A stretch of DNA of 64,000 bases from Microvelia longipes (taxonomy: Eukaryota > Arthropoda > Insecta > Hemiptera > Veliidae), in contig JACMZG010001863.1 in the NCBI GenBank assembly GCA_018340805.1, positions 22,950,548 to 23,014,547 of the forward strand, written 5' to 3'. The translations under genes were made by a program, and so were the position numbers. The notes under the pieces are model-generated. The model worked only from the letters and a program-made list of their open reading frames with translations, was not told the origin of the DNA and made no database searches. The first letter of the stretch is position 1; each line of letters starts with the position of its first letter. Positions 14,793-24,900 of this stretch are shown in pieces.

Positions 14793-14829
14793 TACTTTTT
14801 CTCATATTGCGAAAAAAATTCAAAACCGA

Positions 14830-15553
14830 GTTAACACCGGAATTATCAGTTTCAGGTGTTTAAAGACCTCCATAGTTGTTTTAACAAAGTTGTTTGTCTG
14901 TCTTTGTGTGTGTCTGTTATCATTGTAGCTCCCAGTGTATTTATGCAAGAGACTTAGTACAAAAATCAGTCTAGCTGTAGTTGTGCTATCTGGAAAATAT
15001 TTTATTTTACAGATAGCACAATGATTTTCCACGTCGTTATCTCGCAATGATGACTCAGCGAAAACACGTCAAACTTTGCAATCGGGTTAAAATTCAACCC
15101 GCATGTATTCATGTACGAGACTAACATATGTTTTAAGTTTCATCTCATTAACAGCATTAGTTTAATTTTTATCATATGACCTGAGTAAGTTTTTTAAAAA
15201 AATTGTAAAAATCAGAAAATAATCCAATTCAGTTAAAATTTGCTACAAGTGTTACCATACCATTATAAAAAAAGTACACGACGTTTCATTTTAATAAGAC
15301 AAGTATATTCATGAATTTTAATCATAAAAGTTAAGCTTCATCGATCGTGGTCAGTGCTGTATTGGTGACTACTGGGAATGAAACGGATGTATTTACGTTC
15401 TGAGGACGAGCGAAGCGGGTCCGAAGACGTGCTGCGGTATATAATCGGCGAATTGTGTATTCGAGGACGAGAGAAGTCCAAAGTAGAGAGGATGATCGTA
15501 GCGAATGCGATGTGATGAGGAAAAATTCCGAGGTATGCAACACCCGATTTTTT
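14830..15553 (+). repeat. Repeat family C, nearly complete copy
   Basis: Collinear with 47240-48012. Shared blocks in order: ACCGGAATTATCAGTTTCAG; a TGTGTGTCTGTTATCATTGT block; TGTATTTATGC; TTAGTACAAAAATCA; AAGTTTCATCTCATTA; AAAGTTAAGC...GATCGTGGTCAGTGC; GACGAGCGAAGCGGGTCCG (15405-15423); GATGAGGAAAAATTCCGAGG; a final CCCGATTTTTT. There is no terminal inverted repeat and no supported protein. Open frames on the - strand at 15331-15543 and 15338-15721 (127 codons) lie in or across its 3' end and do not correspond to a conserved frame in the other copy. Class is unknown; orientation is arbitrary. Confidence 0.7.
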
Positions 15554-16979
15554 AAATGTTATTCGTGAGATAGTCAAAGCCTCGTTTTGAAACAATAATA
15601 GTGTCAAACACGTGTCTTTACTGTTGTTAGAACTCACTCGCTTCGGCATACAGAGCTTTATTACATCCACATCGTAAAGTCTACACACGACCCTTTTATA
15701 CGTAAACTTGCGTATTAACATATTTCATCAAGATATTTACTACCAAAGTTCATAAATTTAAGTCTATGAAGAGTAAAAAATTAAATTAGGAGAATGGTAT
15801 AAATTTATAATAAGGTGATTTAAAGTTGGTTGTTTTTCCAGTGTTGTAATTCATTGAGATTGAACTTAAGGAAAAGTTATATACTTTAGGAATTTATAAG
15901 CAAATCAGTTTTCTTAGATAAATTCTTAAAAGTTACCTGTGAAAATGTGTCTGCTTCAAAAAAAATGTTTACGGTTTCATTTTTCTCTTGTTCTGTGCGT
16001 AAAAATCTAAAATTATAACTTTTTCTTTGCTTTGAACCACAAAGTAGAGTATAAAAGAATAAAGCACTTTTAGAAACCTCGTAAAAATGTAGTAAAAGAA
16101 AGGGGTGCGAGAAATATATATGTGAACAGAAAGTGAGGGTTGTATAAGGCATCAAATTATGGCAAGATGAGCGATAGGCTGAGAAAAGTATAAAAAAATG
16201 TTGGCAAAAGGCTGAAAAGTCCTTAGCTAAGAAACTAGGATAAAAACCCTCTAAAAGAAAAACTCTTGCCTTTTGAGGAAACTCTGTTGTTTGGCATGGG
16301 GAATAAGGTAAGAAGGAAACGGAGCAAACAAATATCCCAAGAGTTCTCATAGGTCTTGGCAAAATAAAAAGAGAAAATTGTCTTGAAAAGAGGAGGCTTT
16401 ACTGCTTGCCAAGGGAAAGCTCTTCATGAGTGAAAGAGTTAGCAGCAAGAAGAGAAGGAAAAATAGTCGTAGGCACGGGATTTCTCCTAGAATTGAGAAT
16501 AGGACATTTTTCCTCGAAAAGGAATGAAAATCATGACAGATATAAGAAAGTTTAGCTAGCAAGCTTTTTTCCTGTCTTGGATGCAGGAATCTTACCTAAG
16601 AATGAAAACAAGAAGGTTCAGCATTATTGGCTCTACACTGATCTTTATCCTTTCTACTACAAAGTACCTCTTGCCTTCACCTAGTCATAATATCCCTTCT
16701 TCTACTAATTCTTTCTTTTACAAACTTTGTTTTTACGACGATGTAAATATTTTATCACATAGTAAAGTAAGTTTTCCAAAACACGAAATCTATGTCAGAT
16801 TTAGGAATAGACTTTAATCAGTAAGTATAACAAGGTTAATACTCCAATGCATTGTGTACAAACATCTTTGAGAAACATGTTAAATGCCTTATAATAACAA
16901 GAGCTTCGTCTGGGACCGTTTCGCAGCCCCATACTTCCGTCAGGCAGCTATGCGGCCACATGATTGTTGTCCTATATCA
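15554..16979. other. Strand-skewed DNA with long non-homologous open frames
   Basis: From about 15760 to 16560 the + strand is purine-rich, switching to pyrimidine-rich at about 16630-16740. The skew creates open frames: 158 codons on the - strand (15886-16362), 71 codons at 16347-16562 (-) and 78 codons at 16581-16817 (+). They are F/S/L-rich low-complexity proteins with no motif I recognise. I do not call them genes, although the 158-codon frame is the longest outside repeats. Confidence 0.4.
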
Positions 16980-17005
16980 GTTTGTCACATTACTATGTGA
17001 CAAAC
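16980..17005. repeat. Perfect 11-bp hairpin
   Basis: GTTTGTCACAT / ATGTGACAAAC around a 4-base loop TACT, in a locally less AT-rich stretch. Confidence 0.75.
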
Positions 17006-20000
17006 AAACAGCTACGATATAAGCGAATTTTCAAATGAAATAGTCAAGCAATTTGTTTTGTTCACATTAGTTATATATGTCAATCGATAGAACCAGTACT
17101 AATGCTGATAATACATTTTTAACTTCATACATGTGTTAACCATACATAGTACCACATGTGTATACAATTTTAACACGATCCAAGAAGTTTTTGAGATTTG
17201 TTGAAAGTTTTTGCTGAGTCATTATTGTAGGTTAATCGAGTCTCATAGAAACGTCAAGGTACTAAAGTCACACACTGGCATTACTATACATCACAAATGA
17301 TCTCCTCCACCCCCTCTCCCTTCCTCCATGACCCATATCTCATAAGCTTATTTTTCTTTAATAATTCACTAAAATGAACCCTAAACATAAGCGAAATACT
17401 TTAAGTCAGTTTATTTTATTGTAGGGCTGAGTAGTGTTAAAAAATATGCACTTTAAAATTTATAAAATCCGAATCTTTTCTTATATAAATCTAAGGTGAT
17501 AAAGCTCGACTATCTTTTCCTCTTGAATAAAAAAAGAAAAAAATGTCGATGTGTTTATAAAGTATGCTAGTAGATTTGAGCAAGACGATTCTAAAAGTTT
17601 AAAAATGCGTTTAATTATCTATCAAATAACAGATGAACGGTGTGTCCCAATAACAAGGCGCCTACAAGGAAAAGGAGAAATAAATTGATTTGCAAAACTA
17701 ATGAGAAAAGGAGATATTACAAGTGATAATTACACTGGGAAAGGCTCTTGTTGCCTTTGTCAATGGTTTTGATTTAGACAAGGGGTTGTTACTGATGGCC
17801 TAGGGGCAAATCTTCTCTTAGAGCAAAGGTTTAAACTATATTATAGGATCCAGTGACAAAATCCGTAACAAGCAGTAAGCTTTTATCAATGAAAACTATT
17901 TGCGAATCTAGAAAGGAAATTATAACCATGATTAAAGTACTAAACTAAATGTATACTCCCACGTTACTTGAATACAATCATAACCTTTCAAACCCAGAAA
18001 ATTAAACACTTCATCGTTGTATCATTTAATGTTTACCATCAAATTAAATTACTTGGTTCTGATTAAATCGAAGTACAATATAATCAAGAAAACTTCAACT
18101 AAACAATAAAATTAATTAAAATATAGATATAACAACGAACACTTCTACAAATACGACAATAAATAACAAACGATAAGTCTTATTTACATAAAATTCTGAA
18201 TGACTATTATAATCAGGTTTATACTAGATTCTCACATTGATAAGAGTGCAAATTTAAGATACTTTTTTATCATTTAATTTTAATTTAATAATTGGAATCA
18301 AAAGGCTTCAACAGTAGATCTATGGATGAAAAAGGTTCAGTATGATATTTAATTGTAAGTAGTTATATATGTCACACAATGGGTAAATATTTAGAGAGGG
18401 GCTTCAGCTTCAAGCTGTAAGCTTCTTAAAGCTGCCGAAAAATAAACATAAACATGAGTGTAAATAAAGTTACAACAATATCATAATTTATAATAGTGAA
18501 ATTGTAAAAAAGCTTTTACAAATTTTTTTATTAAAAAGAAGTTTTTAATAAATTAAGTTAGTACTATCTATTATTATTCTGCTTATTCTAATTCTTAGCT
18601 TCGGCTAGTTTCAAGAGTAAGGGACGGGTTTTTCCCAAGTCACCTTCCTATCAAAGAACTAAAATAATTGTGGTTTTTATGCAAAACATTAGAGCAAATA
18701 GTTAAAACAATGCCTAAATATTAGGTTAGACTTAGGTTAAAAGAGAACAGTAGTAATAGGTAGTAATAATTCATATCAGGCAGTTAAAAGTAGTTCAATC
18801 CTTACCATTACTTCTGAGTCTCTAAAAACAACTTTTTATCTTAAGAAAATCGTTTTCCACTTTAAAATAAATATCACCGAAAAACCCACAAGGGAAAAAT
18901 AAATGACAATATTTTCCTACCTAGAAGAATTTTTACACTAAGGAAACAGTCCTTTTTCTCCATAGTATTGGTAAGAAAGAAATAGAATAGGATACAAGGA
19001 AAACCTTAAAACTAAAAACTACTTCTAAATTTCTTACTTTTATAGTTTACTGTAGTGGAAGATAAATTTCCTTGTTTTAGAAATAAATGGAAACAATAGT
19101 AACATCACAATGATTCGAAAAGAAACAAAGAAACCAATACAGGAAGTAAAAGACAAAAGGAGGGAACAAGTAAGCAAGGTGTAAAAGGGAAGAGAATAAA
19201 ACAATAAATCCTTAATGCAAAATATAAATCATGATGCATTAATAAAGACAAAAGATATATAAAACTGAAAATAAACTAATAACAATTTTTTGTAAACGGA
19301 GGGGAAACGCGACGGCCTCTAGAGAAAATCTTTATACCTCGGAATCAAAGCATCAAACACCCCAAACAGGGGATGGCCTTATGTTTTTAATTAATGTTTG
19401 GCAGGCTAAATTTGACAAGGTAAATTTGTACTTTCGGTTCTCACCATAGTCGATCCTGCTGATGCAGAAGTAAAGGTAAGTAAGTTGAAATCTGAACGTT
19501 ATTGGGAGTAGGCATAAACCAATTTAATATGTTGTTGCATAAACCAATTTAAAACTATCGCCAGTGCATCCAGTATTTGGGATCACATACCCTGAAATTA
19601 TAATGCTGATAATAAATTTTTAGTTTTATACATGTGTTCACCATTTGATAATCACAAATTATCAATAAACTACGAGATATTTTATTTCGTGTTTATAGAC
19701 TGAGGTGTTTCTTGTCTTTCCTATTTATTAGTGTGTTATTTTATTTTAAAAGCTAATTTATGAAGTTTGTTAATTTAGATTCTAAATATGTTTAAGATAC
19801 ATATACACATGTTTAAGATAGGTGAAATATAATAATTGAATACATTTGGATTCTTAAATTAGTTTTAAGATACCAATTATGCCAATAACTTAAGTTTCAC
19901 ATACCATCTAACTCAATTTGATTGAGAGCAAGAATTTCCCTCTTTTTTATGTCTGTAAAAAAATATTTGTAAACTTTTGACAAGTATTTAAACATTAAAT

Positions 20001-20198
20001 TATTTCGTAAACTTAAAAACTTTATTTCATTTGGTTCCTTAATTAAATGCATCATATTAAATTCATAACATAATTAATTCAATAAAATAATTTAAATTCC
20101 AGGTTTTACAAATTGATTACTCGTTAAAAGATTTTGTTTTGAAATATACACGCAAAACTAAAAATAATTTTTAAGTGAAATTCTTGCAATTTACTTTA
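17006..20198. other. AT-rich DNA with a minor shared motif
   Basis: A block of about 43 bp, TAATGCTGATAATA.ATTTTT followed by CATACATGTGTTAACCAT, occurs at 17100-17143 and again at 19601-19643: two copies of a small unnamed repeat. GCATAAACCAATTTAA is directly repeated at 19512 and 19537. 18880-19300 is purine-rich on the + strand. No gene is supported. Confidence 0.45.
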
Positions 20199-20238
20199 AA
20201 ATTTTAAGTACTTATTTAATTTTAAGTACTTAAAATTT
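20199..20238. repeat. Perfect 15-bp inverted repeat
   Basis: AAATTTTAAGTACTT (20199-20213) and AAGTACTTAAAATTT (20224-20238) around a 10-base spacer. Confidence 0.8.
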
Positions 20239-21006
20239 AATCTTTTAACTTGTTTTCCTGTAATTATATTTAAAAGAATTATAACAAAAACATTCTTAAC
20301 ATGTATTAAATAAAATTACACAGTTCAAAAGGTAAATAAAAATTAACTTGTTGAAAAAAAAGAAGAAATAAAAGTATAAGAGGTAAATTTACAAGCACAA
20401 TAGAAAGGAAAAGTCCTCTGTTATCCACTCTTGTAAAAACCACAAGATATTTTTTCAAAATTTTGTTACTCTTTACATTTTGACAATAGGTGCAAGAAGT
20501 ACTATACAAGTTAAGATATATTTCAAAAGGAAATTCCTTTGTATAAAAGTTACAAAAAGTTTTTTTCCAAGAAAGGATTTTGCAACTCTTGACATACTTT
20601 GGATTAATTACATTCTTAAACAGATTAAAAAGTAGGGTTTTCTTTTTGTAAAAAAAAAAATCAGTTATTTTCAAGATTTTCCACTAAGATATTTTTGCGT
20701 TTGTAGTTGGGTTTCATGATACCTTAATAATGTAATTCATAAAATAAAAAAGAATGAATTTTTTTTGTCAAGGGTTTAGGTTGTTTTTACGGATTTTACT
20801 TTTATTAACTGTAAAATTTGTCCAAAACTGTCAAAATATTTTAAATTAACCCATGAAAAATAATAGTCTAGAATGACAAGATTATATAACGAACTTTAGT
20901 TCTATAAACTTTTAGTTCATTAGTTTAGTAATAAATAAATTTTGTTTTGCAGTTTTAAGGTCCCACAGTAGATTATCGCAACACAGTCGATCGTAAACAC
21001 GTGATT
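20239..21006. other. AT-rich non-coding DNA
   Basis: The - strand frame of 122 codons at 20306-20674 is Lys/Phe/Leu-rich with no recognised motif. It reflects composition and is not called as a gene. Confidence 0.4.
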
Positions 21007-21133
21007 AGTTAAACTAAATGTATTAAAATGAGCATAAATGGAGTCCATCGTAAAGAATGAAAGAATAGAAAGTCTCTCCACAGTTTAAACTATGGAGAGA
21101 CTTTCTATTCTTTCGTTCTTCAGTTAAACTAAA
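21007..21133 (-). mobile_element. Short PLE-end insert flanked by 12-bp target duplications
   Basis: AGTTAAACTAAA occurs at 21007-21018 and exactly again at 21122-21133, bounding a 103-bp insert. On the - strand the insert contains GTGGAGAGACTTTCTATTCT, then TACGATGGACTCCATTTATG, which is also found at 31786-31845 on the + strand. The insert holds two opposed copies of the terminus, forming a loopless palindrome (21055-21086 / 21087-21118, 30 of 32 positions matched). Inverted junctions and variable target duplications are known for Penelope-like elements; that assignment is inferred from the hammerhead-like cores in other copies. Confidence 0.7.
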
Positions 21134-23379
21134 ATTAAAAATGGCAAAGAATACATATATAAAATAACATTTTTTAAAGACAATTAAAAATCCATCTGCA
21201 AATAATTTTAAGAAAATGTTAAGCATAATTTAATATTATACGATTTTTTTCAAAATTCAAATTATCTTCACAACAAATTAAGTTGTGACGCTTTTAAGTT
21301 CTGATTAATGTACTATAAAAATTTTATGAAAACAACAAAAGATATTAAAAAAAGTTTAGTTTTTTACTATTAGAACAAAACATAACCATAAATTAACCAA
21401 ACATAATTTAACCCAGTTAACGATCATAAAAATTAACATATTTCTTAAAAATACATTATCTTTTTTAATGTATACTTTTTGTGCGTATACGCAGGAAAAA
21501 ACAGTTTTAAAAATATTAAGTCCCACCGTACCTTCCAACACATTTCTGCTGCCAGCGAAATGGCTTTAATTACTTTTAACAAAAAGTTAAATTACTTTTT
21601 TTTACTTTTTATTCCCTTCTTAACCCACAAAAAATTGTAATGAGATAAGTTTCTTTTTTTTAGTAATAAATACATCTTTGTCTTCCTCTCAGGCTTTTTT
21701 CACCTCTCCCTCTCCCAAAAAAAGTTAAGTAGAGGTGGAATCAAATAATTTATTTAACAAAAATAATGTTTTTCGTATATTATAAAGTTAGAGAAGTTTT
21801 ATTTTCCAAAAAATAGATTTCTTACTTCGTTTCGTTGTATTTTCTTTTTTTTTTTTGTTTTGTTTTATGTCTAAACATTCATTTAAAGAATTTTATTTTT
21901 TAAAAGACCAAGGAAATGATAAAAGCACTTAATAGCAGAAATATTTTCAGAGGTGATGAGTATAAAGTCAAGTAGTAAAAGTTTTATAGGGTTCAGTAAA
22001 AAGAAACAGAGGAACAATTTTTTAAATCCTGTATCCACTAGTTTGATCCAGGTACCCCATACTACACCAAGAGAATTGTTGCTATTTCTATAATAACAGA
22101 ACACTTACAGTAAACTACGTGTCAAAGGTAGAGAATCATTTAACGATCTACCTGATTCTTAAGTTACCTGAACAGGTAATTTTTGTTTCAGTGAATAGAT
22201 ATGTTGAAAAGCATAGCGACCATTCAACATAATAAAAGTAAACAAAGCTGAGTAACAGTTTTATTTACTTACATATACATTATACTTATACATAATCCTG
22301 AAGATAATGTATCTAGGACTGTCCCACTAAATTTTACTACAACGTCAAAAATTTTGATTTTCTTAATAACACACCGATTCACCACAAAACTTGAATCTTT
22401 TAGAATAATAAGCGAAAGCTTTGTCCCTAATAAGCATATAATTAAAATATAAATCTCACGGTAATTAATTATTTTAATTATATAATAAAATAAGAGCCCA
22501 TATATTATGTAAGTCCGAATACTTAAATCTGAGCTTTAATATTGTGTTTGAGGTAATCAAAGCACAATATATAATAACTTTTGTAAAAGTAATTTACAAA
22601 AAAGTCAAGTATCCTGTTTACCTTGCCGTATTTCTTAAATAGGCGCAATTTATTTTAGTGCCATCCATAAACTTAAACATTCTTTATTATTCAGAGTTGG
22701 ATCAAGTTAGAATTACTTATTATTATTATTAATAAAAACTTTATATTTTCTTTAGCTTAATGTATAATATTTCTATATTCTAATAAAAATTAATAAAAAA
22801 TTAATAATTAATAATAAATAAACTATAATAATAAATAATTAAAAATAATTCCATACATTTTCTTATTTCCAAGGTAATCAATTGAAGAAAACATTCTTCA
22901 AATTTTAATATTTATAGCTATTTGACAGAATCCCTACTCTATATTTCGATTGCATTTCCACTTTATGACATTCTTGAACACAAGTTATCAATAAAGTTCT
23001 AACAATACCCATAATATTCCACATTAAGTCGATAAATATTTACTACTATTTGAGAAATTTATTATTACTCATGAATAATTACAGTAGGACAACAATAGAA
23101 TATTAAATTATATTAATGTTAATAGTGAATTCATGTTTTCGATGCAAATAATTTATGGCAGGATACGTTAAATTCATAGCTGTTTCAGAACAATAGAGAG
23201 AGCTTATATAGGCTTCTAAAGATATCTGTAATGTGCTTTCATACATTAATTACTAGTTTGATTTAAAATCATAATTAAAACTAAACTAGAACAATTATAG
23301 GGTAAACAATTGATATGGAACAATGTGGACACATAAACATAATCTTGTTTCATGGAAGGGTTTCTATATATTAAGGGCT
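21134..23379. other. AT-rich non-coding DNA
   Basis: No gene is supported. Several - strand frames of 60-75 codons are low-complexity. A dense ATTATTAATAA stretch lies at 22715-22850. Confidence 0.4.
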
Positions 23380-23740
<361 letters not shown>

Positions 23741-24371
23741 ATTTAAAATATAAAAACTGAGTTCATTGATTTAAAATAATTTTTCATAAAAATGAATTAA
23801 AAACCAAAGTAAAAGTTAAAAACATTGAAGGTACAAACTAAAAAACATGATAAAAAGATGAAAAAGTCACAATATAAAAGCAGAAGAAGTACAGTCAACG
23901 AAGGTTAAAATAGAAATGAAAATATGAAACTAAAATAAAGGATATGACAAGGCCTTCTATATCTAAGATACAGGAGGCATTGGAAAAACTAAAAATAACC
24001 TCAAATCATTGTAACCAACATATATAATATATATTTATTTATTAATTTATTGGAATATTAGTTGAATCACATATCTTAGATATCATTACAGTTTTTAAAA
24101 TAGGCCATAGTACGGTATGCATAGGCCATTGTTTAAGAGTCACTCACGTTTCATCTTATTTTTAAGGTTTTGGTGCATCTGAAATGTTCCACCTTGTATA
24201 TTTCTCACATCGTATTCCTTTCTAGCATCTTTACCATGCAGTGTATAATTATGATTTTATTATTTACCTATTTTGCCACGTTGTACTATTTAGAGTTTAA
24301 TAAATGTACGAACGATTGTTTTCTACATCAGACAAAATAACTTTCTAAATGTTAAAATTATATGCTTTAAC
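23741..24371. other. AT-rich non-coding DNA
   Basis: No feature is recognised. Confidence 0.4.
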
Positions 24372-24430
24372 AAATCTTCAACCCCGTGTCCCTGTTGATG
24401 TCCTCAATAGGGACACGGGGTTGAAGATTT
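24372..24430. repeat. Perfect 22-bp GC-rich inverted repeat
   Basis: AAATCTTCAACCCCGTGTCC CT (24372-24393) is repeated inverted at 24409-24430 without mismatch, around a 15-base spacer. It sits at the upstream edge of the retroelement promoter region. The lack of decay suggests recent origin or selection on this hairpin. Confidence 0.92.
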
Positions 24431-24900
24431 CCAACACTTGGACACAGCTTATTTCTTCACTACGTGTTTCAGATAATTCCCTTAGCCAATCTCAGCCCTC
24501 AACTACGTCACGCAGCACCCCACCGATTACGTCATCCTACGGAAATCCCCATTAGCCAGTTCATCAACCAGACAGGACACCCCTACGCGACCTTCAAGTG
24601 GATTACGTCATACTGGACCGTCGAACCCTATTATCCCTTCTCATGGCTATAATCTTCGTCCTCGAAGACAAGGTCAGAGACAGGTATAAATAGGGCCTGC
24701 ATCGTCTCCATCTTCAGTTCAGTTTTGTAGAGCATTTTGTTTCTATCCATGATGTCCTACATCCCTGAAGATCCTCCCAAAGTGGAAGCGAAACGTCGAT
24801 TCTTCATCTACATTGACGCGGTCACCACCGAAGACCTACATCTTCATGACAACAACCGCGGAAGCTACGCAGTTTAACAAAGCGACCTTGTTTATATATA
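24431..24900 (+). mobile_element. Retroelement 5' / LTR-like region, copy 1 (possibly PLE)
   Basis: A GC-richer island in AT-rich DNA. In order: CCAAT at 24486-24490; TACGTCA at 24504-24510; TTACGTCA at 24527-24534 and 24603-24610; TATAAATA at 24685-24692; TCAGTT at 24714-24719; a hammerhead-like core at 24765-24793. The part from 24716 to about 24837 recurs at 49771-49915. An ATG at about 24750 opens a short frame (MMSYIPEDPPKVEAKRR...) to TAA after GSYAV, but in the second copy the open register differs (SGSETSDSSSTLTR...), so a protein role is unclear. Element class is inferred: pseudo-LTRs with hammerheads are known for Penelope-like elements. Confidence 0.6.
24685..24719 (+). promoter_or_regulatory. 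TATA box plus TCAGTT initiator
   Basis: TATAAATA starts at 24685 and the A of TCAGTT is at 24716, so the TATA box lies at -31, the standard Pol II spacing. TCAGT(T/C) is the arthropod initiator consensus. Similarity to the second copy begins at this A, as expected if retrotransposed RNA started here. Upstream CCAAT and three ATF/CREB-type TTACGTCA motifs support a real promoter. Confidence 0.7.

Noticed and set aside
15338..15721. 127-codon - strand frame
   Set aside because: It overlaps the 3' part of repeat family C, and the second copy at 47.9 kb does not keep the frame.
15886..16362. 158-codon - strand frame, the longest outside repeats
   Set aside because: F/S/L-rich text explained by the purine-rich + strand. 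No signal peptide, motif, splice context or recognised family; a homology search could still overturn this.
19382..19495. Possible exon: TTTGGCAG acceptor and GTAAGTAAG donor around a VDPADAEVK reading frame
   Set aside because: All three frames between acceptor and donor contain a stop, so no complete exon fits. The open piece is only about 30 codons.
20306..20674. 122-codon - strand frame
   Set aside because: Lys/Phe/Asn-rich low-complexity protein typical of AT-rich DNA; no motif.
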